Shown piece by piece: positions 17,150 to 27,025 of a DNA stretch of 64,000 nt (within the stretch, counting starts at the first letter, position 1; each line of letters begins with the position of its first letter). The notes below the pieces were generated by a model. The model was not told where the DNA came from, did not search any database, and saw only the letters and a list, made by a program, of their open reading frames with translations. The DNA comes from Rhodospirillaceae bacterium. GTDB lineage: Bacteria; Pseudomonadota; Alphaproteobacteria; Rhodospirillales; Rhodospirillaceae. Position numbers and translations under genes: made by a program. The stretch lies in the NCBI GenBank assembly GCA_947476695.1, contig CANJRD010000006.1, positions 1 through 64,000 of the forward strand, written 5' to 3'.

Positions 17150-19903
17150 CTAGCCGCTGTTACGCAAGCCTGCCGCAACCCCGTTCATAGACAGGTGGAT
17201 GCCCTGGATGACGCGTTCGTCCTGGTCGCCGGCCCGATGGCGCCGTAACAGTTCGATCTGGATGTGATTGATCGGGTCGACATAAGGGAAGCGGTTGCGG
17301 ATGGAACGTTTCAGTGCTGCGTTGTCCGCCAACAGCGCCGTTTGTTGAACGATCTCAAGCACGGCTTCGATGGTGATCTGCAACTCAGATTGCAATCGCG
17401 CGAACACGGTCTCGCGCAGGGTGTCGTCGGTCACGAGTTCAGCGTAGCGGGAGGCGATTCCCAAGTCCGTCTTCGCCAGCACCATGTCCATGTTTGAGAT
17501 GGTCGTGGTGAAGAACGGCCAATCGGCATACATGCGGCGTAAGGTCTGCAATGCCCTCTCGCCATGCTTCGCCCGCAGCGCGCGATAGGCTGAGCCGAAG
17601 CCGTACCATCCCGGCAGCATCAGACGGCATTGTGCCCAACTGAAGACCCAAGGGATGGCGCGCAAGTCCTCGATGCGTCCCGACTTCGAACGCGACGCGG
17701 GCCGGCTGCCGATGTTGAGATTGGCGATCTCGCCGATCACGGTCGATTCCCGGAAATAATCCTGGAAGCCTTTGGTCTCGTAGACGAGGCCGCGATAAGC
17801 TTTGAAAGCCTCGGCGGACATCTCTTCCATCATGGCCATGAACTCCGGCACCGCCGCAGGCAGGTGATCGGAGAGGAGTGAGGCTTCCACCGTCGCGGCT
17901 GCCAACGTCTCGAGATTGCGGCGGCCGACATCGGGATTGGAATACTTGGCGGCGATGACCTCGCCCTGCTCGGTGATGCGGATGGCGCCGTTCACGGCGC
18001 CGGCGGGCTGCGCCAGGATCGCCTGGTAGCTGGGTCCGCCGCCGCGTCCCACGGATCCTCCACGGCCGTGGAAGAGGCGCAGGGACACGCCGTGCTTGGC
18101 GAAGATCTCGATCAGTGCCAGTTCGGCCTTGTAGAGTTCCCAATTCGAGGTGACGTAGCCGCCGTCCTTGTTGCTGTCCGAGTATCCCAGCATCACTTCC
18201 TGGACGTTGCCGCGCGACTGCAACAGGCGCCGGTAATAAGGGATGCTGAAGACGGCATCCATCACGGGACCGGAATTGCGCAAGTCTTCGATGGTCTCGA
18301 ACAGCGGAATAACGTCGACGTCGAGCGTCGCCGTATCGGGGCGCAAAAGACCGACTTCCTTCAGGAGGAGGCAAACCTCCAAAAGGTTTGAGGCGCTGGC
18401 GGCTTTCGAGATGATGTAATGCGGCACGGAGTATTTTCCGTACCGCTTGTGCATATCTGCAGTCGTGCGCGCGATCGCGAGTTCCGAGGCGGCTTCGTCG
18501 GAGTATTCGAGATAGGCCGACGCGAGAGGGCGCGGGCTTTGTAACTCGGTCGTAAGAATGGACTGCCGCTCGGCTTCATCGATGCTCAAGTAGCCCGCGG
18601 CGGCGCCGGATTTTTCGAGCAGTTCTTGCACCACGCGTTGATGCACGTCGGCGTTCTGTCGCAAGTCAAGCGACGCCAGATGGAAGCCGAAGGTGTCGAC
18701 CGCGCGGCACAACAGGCGCAAGCGTCCCGCCGCCAGTTCCACCGGGCCGTGGCTCAGCAGGGACTGACGGATGATTTCGAGTTCGCTGTTGAACTCGGCT
18801 GCGTCCGCGTAGGCCGGCGCTTCACCGATGGCGGGACGCTGCGGCTCGGCGTCGTTGAGCTTGCGCATGGTCGCGCTCAGTCGGGCATAAAGTCCGCTGA
18901 CGGCGCGGCGGTATGGCTCGTACTGGCGGTTGACGGACTTGTCGGGCGACGCGTCCGCCAGGGCCATCAACGTATCTGAGGTTTGGACCAAGCGGCTGTC
19001 GAGCGACAGCTCGCCGCCCAAGCGATGCAATTCATCCAAATAGTACGACAGTGCATGACGGCTTTGCATCTGCAGGGCCTGCGCCAGCACGTCGGCCGTG
19101 ACGAAGGGGTTGCCATCGCGGTCGCCGCCGATCCAGCTGCCGATGCGCAAGAAGGACGGCACGGTGACTTCCGCCCAGTCCGGCCGGGCCTCCGCGATCT
19201 GCGCCTCAAGGTCGGCATAGAATCGCGGCAATTCGCGCAGGAACGTCTGATCGTAATAGGACAAGGCATTGGCGACTTCGTCGATCACGCGTAGCTTATG
19301 GCTGCGGATCACGCTCGTCTTCCACAGGGTCACCACCGCGCGCCGCAGGCTGTCCCGGTTTTCCTGCAGTTCATCCGGCGTAAACTCGATACGGTCGCGC
19401 GCGTCCAGGAGGCCCGCGATTTCCATTTCGCGCTCGATAAAGCTGCGGCGTCGGATTTCCGTCGGATGCGCGGTCAATACCGGCACGCAGACTGCGGTTT
19501 CGAAGAAGCGCTGCAACGTTTGTTGGGAAATGCCCGCCTCGAGACACGTGCGAAGCGCGTATCGGATGGAGCCTGCGCGCGGCGGCGCATCGGCGAGCGC
19601 GTAGGCGCGCGTACGGCGGATATGGTGTTGATCCTCGGCCAGGTTGGCGAGGTGCGAGAAATTGCCGAAGGCCTGGACGATCCGGATCGCATCGTCGTTG
19701 CTCAGCGCGCCGATGGAGGTCTCCAATTCATGCCGCGCGCTCGGGTCGTCCTCGCGATGGAAACGAAGCGCCGTCTTGCGGATGTTTTCGACCGCATCGA
19801 AGACCCGGTCACCCTCGTAGCTGTGGACAGTCTCGCCCAGGATGCGGCCCAGCAAGCGAATGTCGTATCGTAGAGGTTCGTCTTTGGGATCGTCTTCCGC
19901 CAT
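17150..19903 (-). CDS. ppc: Phosphoenolpyruvate carboxylase
   Basis: 917 residues, the normal length. It converts PEP and bicarbonate to oxaloacetate and phosphate in the cytoplasm to refill the TCA cycle. The start at 19903 has GAGGG upstream; an upstream in-frame start at 19930 is less likely. Motifs: [11 protein letters not shown] with the catalytic His near 146, [37 protein letters not shown] and the C-terminal RNSG. The gene is monocistronic and divergent from the alpha-hydroxy-acid dehydrogenase at 20105. Confidence 0.97.
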   Translation of the reverse strand: MAEDDPKDEPLRYDIRLLGRILGETVHSYEGDRVFDAVENIRKTALRFHREDDPSARHELETSIGALSNDDAIRIVQAFGNFSHLANLAEDQHHIRRTRAYALADAPPRAGSIRYALRTCLEAGISQQTLQRFFETAVCVPVLTAHPTEIRRRSFIEREMEIAGLLDARDRIEFTPDELQENRDSLRRAVVTLWKTSVIRSHKLRVIDEVANALSYYDQTFLRELPRFYADLEAQIAEARPDWAEVTVPSFLRIGSWIGGDRDGNPFVTADVLAQALQMQSRHALSYYLDELHRLGGELSLDSRLVQTSDTLMALADASPDKSVNRQYEPYRRAVSGLYARLSATMRKLNDAEPQRPAIGEAPAYADAAEFNSELEIIRQSLLSHGPVELAAGRLRLLCRAVDTFGFHLASLDLRQNADVHQRVVQELLEKSGAAAGYLSIDEAERQSILTTELQSPRPLASAYLEYSDEAASELAIARTTADMHKRYGKYSVPHYIISKAASASNLLEVCLLLKEVGLLRPDTATLDVDVIPLFETIEDLRNSGPVMDAVFSIPYYRRLLQSRGNVQEVMLGYSDSNKDGGYVTSNWELYKAELALIEIFAKHGVSLRLFHGRGGSVGRGGGPSYQAILAQPAGAVNGAIRITEQGEVIAAKYSNPDVGRRNLETLAAATVEASLLSDHLPAAVPEFMAMMEEMSAEAFKAYRGLVYETKGFQDYFRESTVIGEIANLNIGSRPASRSKSGRIEDLRAIPWVFSWAQCRLMLPGWYGFGSAYRALRAKHGERALQTLRRMYADWPFFTTTISNMDMVLAKTDLGIASRYAELVTDDTLRETVFARLQSELQITIEAVLEIVQQTALLADNAALKRSIRNRFPYVDPINHIQIELLRRHRAGDQDERVIQGIHLSMNGVAAGLRNSG

Positions 19904-20104
19904 CGGTAAGCCCTCGCGCGCGCGATACATCTGCTTTGATGCCCCATATCAACCAAATCCGGGCGTTGTAGCAACGCTTTAGAGCGGCGAATTGTGCGCG
20001 CCGCGGACGTCCCGCCGCGCATCTTTCGACCTTCCTTAGAATTTGCCCTATCGTGCGTCGGCGTATTGGAGGGAGGTCCGATACGCAAACGGGGGGAGTT
20101 CGCC

Positions 20105-21379
20105 ATGACATCGTCTGCCGATCGCGCGGCCAAACGCCGGCGCTTCCTTCAGTTCCTTGCCGCCAGCCCGCTGCTGGCTTGCAGCACATTCACAAGCGAT
20201 GCGGTAGCGGAAGACGGTCTGCAGCTGTTTGAGCGTCTTCCGGACCCACTGACCTGGGCGCCGTTTGGAAGCAATAAGGCCATCGCGAACCCCAAAGATG
20301 CGCTCGACGTCTTCGATTTCGAGCGCGTGGCCTACCAGAAGGTGCCTCCCGCGCACTTCGGATACATGGCGTCCGGTGTGGACGATGATTTCACCTTGCG
20401 CGCCAACCGCGCGGATTTCGGCAAGCTTGCGGTGCGCCCCCGCCGCTTGCGCAACGTCGCCAATCCGGACAGCAGCATCGAACTGTTCGGTATGAAATGG
20501 GATTCGCCGGTCTTCTTGTGCCCGGCGGGCGGTCTGGGCGCCTTCCACGGCGACGCGGAAATCGCGGTCTCAAAGGCGGCGGAGAAAGGAAAGCACCTGC
20601 AGTTCCTCTCGTCGGCAGCCAGCCGCTCCATCGAGGATACGATCGCCGCGCGCGGTGGCACGCAGATCGGGTTCCAGCTTTACGCACCGACCGATTTCGA
20701 GATCGCGAAGAGCATGATTCTCCGTGCCGAACGCGCTGGATCGCGCGTGATGGCCATCACGGTCGACAGCGTCGGCCGCAGGATGGTGACGTCTGAGCGC
20801 ATGAAGCAACTCGACACGCGTAACTGTCTCGAATGCCATCAGACTATGGCGGGTGGCACCAACCGATTGGAATGGCCCAGCCTGTCGCATCTCGATCTTG
20901 AGACCCGCAAGCGTTACGCCATGGCGGCCGGCGGGCTCGATTGGGAGATGGTGCGACGGTTGCGCGACACCACCAAGATGAAAGTGCTGATCAAAGGCAT
21001 CGTCGATCCAGCCGACGCGGCGCTGTGCGTGAAGTACGGCTTCGATGGCGTGTATCTGTCCAACCACGGCGGGCGCAGCGGCGATATCGGCACCTCGACC
21101 ATCAGCATCCTGCCGGAAGTCGTGGCTGCGGTGAAAGGCAAAGTACCCGTCATCGTCGACAGCGGATTCCGCCGCGGCATGGACGTCGTCAAGGCCATGG
21201 CCCTGGGCGCGAGTGCGGTCGGTGTCGGCCGTCCCTACATCTGGGGGCTTGGTGCATTTGGCGAGGAGGGCGTCGCGCGGGTGCTCGAACTCCTGCGCGC
21301 GGAGGTCAAAGCGGCTCAAGCCCAGGCCGGCGCACCGCGCCTGAAAGACCTGCTGCCCGAAATGATCCGCAAGGTTTAG
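20105..21379 (+). CDS. Exported FMN-dependent alpha-hydroxy-acid dehydrogenase
   Basis: 424 residues of the LldD/glycolate oxidase family, which oxidises L-2-hydroxy acids with FMN. The ATG at 20105 follows GGGGGGAG and begins a leader with RRRFLQFLAASPLLACS: a twin-arginine-like start and a lipobox-like LLAC. Most family members have no such leader, so this one may be exported. Core motifs are FLCPAGGLGAFH, FQLYAPTDF, LIKGIVDP, YLSNHGGRSGD with the catalytic His and FMN-loop Arg, and IVDSGFRRGMDV. Hydroxy-acid oxidation in the periplasm would fit an organic-acid catabolic neighbourhood. The stop overlaps the convergent glycosyltransferase stop by 4 bases. Confidence 0.88.
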   Translation: MTSSADRAAKRRRFLQFLAASPLLACSTFTSDAVAEDGLQLFERLPDPLTWAPFGSNKAIANPKDALDVFDFERVAYQKVPPAHFGYMASGVDDDFTLRANRADFGKLAVRPRRLRNVANPDSSIELFGMKWDSPVFLCPAGGLGAFHGDAEIAVSKAAEKGKHLQFLSSAASRSIEDTIAARGGTQIGFQLYAPTDFEIAKSMILRAERAGSRVMAITVDSVGRRMVTSERMKQLDTRNCLECHQTMAGGTNRLEWPSLSHLDLETRKRYAMAAGGLDWEMVRRLRDTTKMKVLIKGIVDPADAALCVKYGFDGVYLSNHGGRSGDIGTSTISILPEVVAAVKGKVPVIVDSGFRRGMDVVKAMALGASAVGVGRPYIWGLGAFGEEGVARVLELLRAEVKAAQAQAGAPRLKDLLPEMIRKV

Positions 21380-22332
21380 GCGCGCGGCGGATCGCAAAAT
21401 GGCAAAAGCGCCTCAAGCTCGATAAAGAGCTGCTCAAAAATGATCTGCGGGGATGCAAAGAATTGCCGGTAAGTTTCGGCGACTTTTCTTTGCATGAATC
21501 GGATTGCCGGCGCCGGCGCGGCGCGCAGGATATTGACGACGTTCGGGATGCTGGCCTCGCTGATGTTCAGCGAAAGGTCGGGCCAGTTTATCGACCGGTC
21601 GAAGGGCAAGACCCAGTCGTCCGCGAAAATAACGGGGATGCAGCCATACGACATGGCTTCGAGCAGGCGGTATGAGAACAACGCATCGCCACGCGGGATG
21701 AACGCGAAGACGGAACTCTTCATTAGGTCGGAATAGAATGCGTCCTGCGTCGCTTGATCGATGGTTTGCATGTACGGGGCGTCGTCGGACACCTCGCAAT
21801 AGATGTCTTTGCCATTGTGAAGACGTGCCAGTGCGTCTCTGCACGGATGCGTGCGGGCGCCTTTAAACGACGCCAGCCATTTTTTATCGTGGGGTCCCGG
21901 CGTGCCGACGTTCAACGGCAGGGCTGGCATACTGATGGTGCGCGGATTGAGCCAGCGGTCGGCTGTCCTGAGATTCAGGTCGGCGACATAGACATCTTTG
22001 AAACCGGCGGCTTCTAAAGAAAACCGATTGAATTTCTGCATGTTGAGGATGCATTTGCGTCCCGGCACTTTAAGGAAGCGCGCCAGGTATTCGGACCAGT
22101 CCTCCTTCATGTTCGCCTGCCCCCACTGGCCGCGCACAAACACGCTGGTCTTGTCATGGTAGTGCGGCCAATTGAAGTACGGTGCTGTTTCCTCCTGCGG
22201 GAAGGTCACAGTGTTCAGCGGGTCGGAAATGTCCCGGACGAACCGAGGGCTCGCCGACACGTAGTCGAGAAACGCTTGATAAAAATACGTTCTCGGCAAG
22301 TGTGATTTCTCGAGCGCAAGCGCTACTTTCAT
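21376..22332 (-). CDS. Exostosin-like glycosyltransferase
   Basis: 318 residues from the preferred ATG at 22332 (MKVALALEKSHLPRTY); longer in-frame starts exist up to 22452, and the ribosome site is weak for all. The C-terminal half has the exostosin pattern: SSVFAFIPRGDALFSYRLLEAMSYGCIPVIFADDWVLPFD, of which the core is LLEAMSYGCIPVIFADDWVL. This resembles the nucleotide-sugar-binding region of exostosin/GT47 enzymes (F-x-L-x-P-x-G-x-x-x-x-S-x-R-x-x-E-[AS]-[ML]). It lies with an O-antigen ligase-like gene, a GH43-like protein and a GT4 transferase, so it probably adds a sugar to a surface glycan. Acceptor and donor are unknown. Confidence 0.78.
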   Translation of the reverse strand: MKVALALEKSHLPRTYFYQAFLDYVSASPRFVRDISDPLNTVTFPQEETAPYFNWPHYHDKTSVFVRGQWGQANMKEDWSEYLARFLKVPGRKCILNMQKFNRFSLEAAGFKDVYVADLNLRTADRWLNPRTISMPALPLNVGTPGPHDKKWLASFKGARTHPCRDALARLHNGKDIYCEVSDDAPYMQTIDQATQDAFYSDLMKSSVFAFIPRGDALFSYRLLEAMSYGCIPVIFADDWVLPFDRSINWPDLSLNISEASIPNVVNILRAAPAPAIRFMQRKVAETYRQFFASPQIIFEQLFIELEALLPFCDPPRA

Positions 22333-22539
22333 TTCCAGACTCTTGAACGATGCGTTTCCGCGAGGCGAGTAGCGCTTTCGAGCGGCATGCCGGCGGCTTT
22401 CAAGTGTTCCAGGGTACATGAGACCCCGACAACGCCAAGCAATCAAGGGCATCGCAAGATGTCATGGTGATGGAGAAGAGGCAGAGCCGGGTGGCGCTTC
22501 TGAATATGCCGTCACGCGCCGCCGAAAGCTGGAAGTACC

Positions 22540-23787
22540 TCATGCCGTAGAGGTCTTCGCCCGGCTGAACTGGAACATGATCGCGCCAATCCAACCGCTG
22601 GCGATCCACCATGTCTGCCAGACGCCGAAGGCGCTGAAGCCGACGATCAGATAGGCAACGATCATCGCGCCACCAACCGCGCCGGCCTTTGCATCCTGCG
22701 CTGTCAACCGCTGCCAGGCGCGCAGCAGCAGCACCACGGCGATCACGCTCAATGCGAAGCCGGCCACGCCGGTTTCGAGTAGCAGGTGCAGCACGCTATT
22801 ATGGGGATGCAGCGGCAGATAGACCCGGCCAGGCATGTACGAGACATCGCCGCCGGGGGTCGCGCGCGAGGTGTCGAGGCCCCATCCGAAAACGGGACGT
22901 TCGAGAATTTTGCCGGAGACGAAGTTCCAAATATCGACCCGCGCTTGCGAGGAATCCGGCAGCCGCTGGTAAACCTCGGGCGCGGTGAAAAACGGCGCGT
23001 AGAGCAGTTTGAACAGGAGCGGCCATGCGACCAGGAACGCGGGCGTGGCGATCATGATCAGGCGCGCTCCCAGTCCCGGCGCAAGACGGACGAGGTAATA
23101 AACCGCGAACCCGCCGACCATCGCCATCTTGGCGGAGAGGCTGTGCATCGCGGCGACGGGCACCGCGACAATCCATGGCGCCAGAAACGCGAGCCGTTTG
23201 CGGCCGGCGTGTTCGAGCATCAAGGCCACGGGCCATACGAACACCGCAAAGGCGCACAAGCCGCGATTGACGTTCTTGTTGATGAACCGGTCGAAGTTCG
23301 CATTGAGATCGACGTAGGCCATGAAGAGGACGCCCCGGCTGGGAAGCCGTTCGATCGCCACGACGACGCAGGTGAAAAGCAGCGTCCCGAAAATCCAGGC
23401 TGCCGTTCGCGTCGGTAGGCTGGCCATGCGCGGGGCGATCACGAAACCTGCGGCGCCGATCAGCATGATCGTTACGGTCTGGGCCGCCGTGTAAGCGGAT
23501 CGGCCCGGGGTGATCGACCAGCCGATGCTGAGAACGGGGATGAGGAGGAGGAGTCCGCAGACCAGCAGCGTCGGTCGGGCCTCGCGACGGAAATCCGCAA
23601 GATCGAGGCCACTTTGCTGCCACACGGCCGCGCCGACGAGGCCGGTCAGGAGTACCAGGAACGGCGTCATCGCCATGCCACTCATGATGGCCAGCGGCGG
23701 CAACACCACCAGCGCAATCGCAATCGCCGTAGGATATGATCCCGCCGCGAGGGGGCGGGGAGCCGAGGCTAGCACTGCCTGCGTCAT
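22540..23787 (-). CDS. O-antigen ligase/polymerase-like membrane protein
   Basis: 415 residues with about 10-12 membrane helices and a large periplasmic loop near the C-terminus. That loop has the Wzy_C/O-antigen-ligase signature: GKILERPVFGWGLDTSR and PLHPHNSVLHLLLETGVAG, where HNSVLHLLLETG is the key region. The start at 23787 is chosen because it begins just before helix 1. The neighbours are glycosyltransferases. Whether it is a ligase (WaaL) or a polymerase (Wzy) cannot be told from sequence. Confidence 0.82.
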   Translation of the reverse strand: MTQAVLASAPRPLAAGSYPTAIAIALVVLPPLAIMSGMAMTPFLVLLTGLVGAAVWQQSGLDLADFRREARPTLLVCGLLLLIPVLSIGWSITPGRSAYTAAQTVTIMLIGAAGFVIAPRMASLPTRTAAWIFGTLLFTCVVVAIERLPSRGVLFMAYVDLNANFDRFINKNVNRGLCAFAVFVWPVALMLEHAGRKRLAFLAPWIVAVPVAAMHSLSAKMAMVGGFAVYYLVRLAPGLGARLIMIATPAFLVAWPLLFKLLYAPFFTAPEVYQRLPDSSQARVDIWNFVSGKILERPVFGWGLDTSRATPGGDVSYMPGRVYLPLHPHNSVLHLLLETGVAGFALSVIAVVLLLRAWQRLTAQDAKAGAVGGAMIVAYLIVGFSAFGVWQTWWIASGWIGAIMFQFSRAKTSTA

Positions 23788-23817
23788 GGCTCGCTCTGGG
23801 GTACCATCGTTGCCGTC

Positions 23818-24720
23818 ATGATCTGGACCAAGTATCGCACGGAAATCTGGGAGATCGGAATCCTTCGTGCACCGATTGCCGTCGTGGCCCAAAGCCCGCG
23901 GTTATCGGATCTCCCTGTGACATGGCTGCCGCCCCAAGGCGATTTCCGTTTCATCGCGGACCCCTTCGGCTTGTGGCGCGATGGCCGGTTATACATCTTT
24001 TGCGAATATTACGATTACCGCGTAAAGCGCGGCACGATCCGCTACTTCGCTTATGACGCAAATCTGGCGCTGTTGGATCAAGGCGAGGCGCTCAATCTGC
24101 GTCATCACCTGTCGTTCCCGATTCTCATCGAGGATGGCGGCGAGGTCTACATGCTGCCGGAGGGCTATCAATCCGGCGTCCTCAGCCTGTATCGTGCGCG
24201 CCGCTTTCCCGATGATTGGGAGAAGGTCGCGGAACTGTTGCCGCATCCGGTCATCGATCCGGCGATTGTCCGACATGAAGGCAAATGGTGGCTGTTCCAT
24301 ACGCTGCCGGGCGATCGGCAGTTCGAGGAATTGCACATAGCCTGCGCGGACTCGTTGCTGGGGCCGTGGCGTCTGCATCCCGGCAACCCCGTCCACGTAT
24401 CGCGAACCTCCGCGCGGCCCGGTGGCACGCCATTCCTGTTGGATGGAAAATTGCATCTGCCGACGCAGGATTGCGACGGCGGCTATGGCCGGGCGATCTC
24501 GCTGTTGCGGATCGATGACTTGACCGGGCAGACCTTCAAAGCCGAGGTCGTGCGTCGTATCGCGGCGAGCGACTTCGGTATCAGCGCGGAAGGGCTGCAT
24601 ACGCTGTCGAACTGCGGGGCGGTCACGCTGATCGACGTGAAGCACATCGATACTTCGCGCAAGCGATTCTTCATCAACGTGATCAGGCGTTTGCGGCGTC
24701 TATTTAGGCGCGGCCGCTGA
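23818..24720 (+). CDS. GH43-like beta-propeller protein (GINT1-like)
   Basis: 300 residues without a leader. Repeated propeller strands are visible: FIADPFGLWRDGRLYIFCEYYD, SFPILIEDGGEVYMLPEG, VIDPAIVRHEGKWWLFHT and RPGGTPFLLDGKLHLPTQD. The repeated D-P and P-E-G acidic turns are like those of GH43/GH32-type five-bladed propellers and the N-terminal domain of plant GINT1-type glycosyltransferases. Proteins of this type occur in bacterial polysaccharide loci, often fused to formyltransferase or transferase domains; this one is the bare propeller. Enzyme activity is not certain. It is divergent from the ligase gene and overlaps the convergent GT4 gene by 17 bases. Confidence 0.65.
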   Translation: MIWTKYRTEIWEIGILRAPIAVVAQSPRLSDLPVTWLPPQGDFRFIADPFGLWRDGRLYIFCEYYDYRVKRGTIRYFAYDANLALLDQGEALNLRHHLSFPILIEDGGEVYMLPEGYQSGVLSLYRARRFPDDWEKVAELLPHPVIDPAIVRHEGKWWLFHTLPGDRQFEELHIACADSLLGPWRLHPGNPVHVSRTSARPGGTPFLLDGKLHLPTQDCDGGYGRAISLLRIDDLTGQTFKAEVVRRIAASDFGISAEGLHTLSNCGAVTLIDVKHIDTSRKRFFINVIRRLRRLFRRGR

Positions 24721-25747
24721 GCAGCGCCCGCAAACAGGCGTCGACCTGTGGCGCGACGGCCTCCGGCGTATAATGCCGCACGTCGATTTTTGCCTGGCGC
24801 ACGAACGTTGCGCGCAGCTCGGGGTTTTCCAGCATTGTGACGATTCCCTCGGCGATCGCCTCCGGCGCGATGTCGCACAGCAATCCATTCTTGCCGCTGT
24901 CGATCAGGCCACTGGAACCGCTGGTGCGTGTCGCCAGCACCGGGCGCCCCGCGGCGAACGCTTCCACCGTGATGAGTCCGAAGGACTCGCTGCGCGACGG
25001 CACGACGAGCAAATCGATATCGCTGAAGAATGGCTGCGTGTCGTCGATCCAACCGCGCCAGGTAATGCGGTCGGCGATCCCATGCGCGACCGCCTTTTGT
25101 TGCAGCATCAGCTGTTGAGGGCCGTGGCCCGCGATGTCCACTTTGAAGGCGACGCCACGTGCGGCAACCTGCTTCAGCGCATCGAGCAGAAGGTCGAGCC
25201 CTTTCTCCGGCACCATGCGGCCGAGATAGCCGATCACGGCCGGCGTGTGGGCCGGCGGTTCGTCGGGGCGGATGTCGGTCGCGATGAAGTTCGGGATGTA
25301 CACGACCTTCTCGGGCGCGATGCCGTGGCGTGGCGCGGCCTCGGCAATGTCTGCCGAAACGCAGATCACGGCATCGGCGGCATTCAGGCCCTTGAACACA
25401 TGACGATGCAGCACCACCGCCAACGCCGGCTTATGGCCGGCGAACCGGCGAGCCATGGCGAAGGTCGTGAACGCCCGGCGCCCGTGGGTGACGATGACAT
25501 CGGGCTTCACACGATTGATGACCTGCGCCGCACGCCAGAGCCCCAGCGGACTGAACTGGACTGAGCGCGCCAGGATCTCGGCCTTCGCATCCGCCGGTAG
25601 ATAGGCGTTGGTCGCGGCGTCCCTGGTGACGCACCAGTTCAGGTCATAGCCCAGGCGCGCGAACAGCTGCCCGTAACGCACAAAGGCGAATTGGGTGCCC
25701 CCGACGCCGTGGCTGACCATCACATTGAGGACACGCAGAGGCTTCAC
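24704..25747 (-). CDS. GT4-type glycosyltransferase
   Basis: 347 residues with a GT-B fold. The N-terminal domain opens with MKPLRVLNVMVSHGVGGTQ, the usual glycine-rich start. The C-terminal domain has VIGYLGRMVPEKGLDLLLDA (donor site lid), DLLVVPSRSESFGLITVEAFAAGRPVLA with the E-x7-E pattern, and a final ENPELRATFVRQA. This is the family-4 retaining transferase pattern. It completes the surface-glycan group. The stop overlaps the gene at 23818 on the other strand. Confidence 0.88.
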   Translation of the reverse strand: MKPLRVLNVMVSHGVGGTQFAFVRYGQLFARLGYDLNWCVTRDAATNAYLPADAKAEILARSVQFSPLGLWRAAQVINRVKPDVIVTHGRRAFTTFAMARRFAGHKPALAVVLHRHVFKGLNAADAVICVSADIAEAAPRHGIAPEKVVYIPNFIATDIRPDEPPAHTPAVIGYLGRMVPEKGLDLLLDALKQVAARGVAFKVDIAGHGPQQLMLQQKAVAHGIADRITWRGWIDDTQPFFSDIDLLVVPSRSESFGLITVEAFAAGRPVLATRTSGSSGLIDSGKNGLLCDIAPEAIAEGIVTMLENPELRATFVRQAKIDVRHYTPEAVAPQVDACLRALLSGRA

Positions 25748-26077
25748 CCATTCCCCCAGACCCGGGCCCGGTCGGCCGGAACCACCCCGTCGCCGGGAAA
25801 GCTCAAGGCCGCCAATCGGCGCATTTATCCCGCCATTGGCCTTGGAAAGAAAAGAAATTTCTCCAGAATTCGGGGCGGGGGCCCTAGTCCTGCTGGGCCC
25901 CGGGAAAAGCCGGGCCGGATGACTATGTTGCGCCCCACCAAGGTCTTCTCGGAAGCCATCGTCGCGAACCGGCCGGCCTTATTCAAAACGTAACCGCTTG
26001 AGGCCGACTATGACCGCCCTCGTTTCGTCCATCGCCCGGGGACATACCGTCCCGCCGATCGACGCTTAAGGCTTCCC
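25748..26077. other. 330-base gap upstream of cysD: hairpin and short ORF
   Basis: The gap holds a GC-rich hairpin (GGGGCCC at 25878-25884 with GGGCCCC at 25895-25901), a second G/C-rich inverted segment near 25900-25916, and the short ORF at 26010-26069. I recognise no known riboswitch. Confidence 0.5.
26010..26069 (+). CDS. Possible 19-residue leader peptide of cysD
   Basis: ATG at 26010, with TTGAGG about 7 bases upstream, opens a 19-codon frame ([19 protein letters not shown]) ending in TAA. Its stop runs into AAGG, the ribosome site of cysD (ATG at 26078), so the two could be translationally coupled. There is no run of Cys or Met codons, so simple attenuation by sulfur amino acids is not suggested. 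Coding is unproven. Confidence 0.35.
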   Translation: MTALVSSIARGHTVPPIDA

Positions 26078-27025
26078 ATGCAGCTTAAGCCGGTTCCCGT
26101 GAGCGCCCCGCCCGCCATTTCGCCTGAGCGCCTGACCCACCTCCAACGCCTGGAGGCGGAGAGCATCCATATCATGCGTGAGGTGGCCGCCGAGTGCGAG
26201 CGCCCGGTGATGCTGTATTCCATCGGCAAGGATTCCGCCGTGATGCTGCGCCTGGCGATGAAGGCGTTCCATCCCTCGAAGCCGCCGTTCCCGCTGATGC
26301 ACGTCGACACCGGCTGGAAGTTCAAGGCGATGTACGAGATGCGCGACCGCACGGCGCGCGAACTCGGCCTCGAACTCATTGTGCATAAAAATCCGGAAGG
26401 CGTCGCGCAGGGCATCAACCCGTTCGATCACGGCTCGGCTGTGCATACCGACGTGATGAAGACGCAAGGCCTGAAGCAGGCGCTCGATCTGCACAAATTT
26501 GATGCTGCTTTCGGCGGCGCGCGCCGCGACGAGGAAAAGAGCCGCGCGAAGGAGCGCATCTTCTCGTTCCGCACGGCGGCCCATCGCTGGGACCCGAAGA
26601 ACCAGCGCCCCGAGCTGTGGCGCCTCTACAATGCGCGCATGAGCCCGGGTGAATCGATCCGCGTATTCCCGCTGTCGAACTGGACCGAACTCGACATCTG
26701 GCAATACATCCTGCTCGAAAGCATTCCCATTGTGCCGCTGTACTTCGCGGCAGAACGTCCGGTCGTAAACCGTGGCGGCACGTTGATCATGGTCGACGAC
26801 GACCGCATGCGCCTCAATCCCGGTGAAAAGCCGATGATGAAGAAGGTGCGCTTCCGCACGCTGGGCTGCTATCCGCTGTCCGGCGCGATCGAAAGCGAAG
26901 CCGATACGCTGCAGGCCATCATCCAGGAAATGCTCCTCACCTCCACCTCGGAACGTCAGGGTCGCCTGATTGACCACGACGGTGCGGCGTCGATGGAGAA
27001 GAAGAAGCAGGAGGGCTACTTCTAA
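26078..27025 (+). CDS. cysD: Sulfate adenylyltransferase subunit 2
   Basis: 315 residues, full length. It is the PP-loop ATP-pyrophosphatase half of ATP sulfurylase, making APS from sulfate and ATP together with CysN. Motifs: [15 protein letters not shown] (PP-loop, about residues 48-55), [32 protein letters not shown], the [10 protein letters not shown] region and the C-terminal EKKKQEGYF, which is the standard CysD end. Its stop overlaps the next start (TAATG). In the cytoplasm it feeds cysteine synthesis, or PAPS for sulfation. Confidence 0.97.
   Translation: MQLKPVPVSAPPAISPERLTHLQRLEAESIHIMREVAAECERPVMLYSIGKDSAVMLRLAMKAFHPSKPPFPLMHVDTGWKFKAMYEMRDRTARELGLELIVHKNPEGVAQGINPFDHGSAVHTDVMKTQGLKQALDLHKFDAAFGGARRDEEKSRAKERIFSFRTAAHRWDPKNQRPELWRLYNARMSPGESIRVFPLSNWTELDIWQYILLESIPIVPLYFAAERPVVNRGGTLIMVDDDRMRLNPGEKPMMKKVRFRTLGCYPLSGAIESEADTLQAIIQEMLLTSTSERQGRLIDHDGAASMEKKKQEGYF

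Noticed and set aside
25878-25901. Possible riboswitch upstream of cysD
   Set aside because: Only a simple GC-rich hairpin is visible; I could not match SAM-II or another known sulfur-related aptamer.
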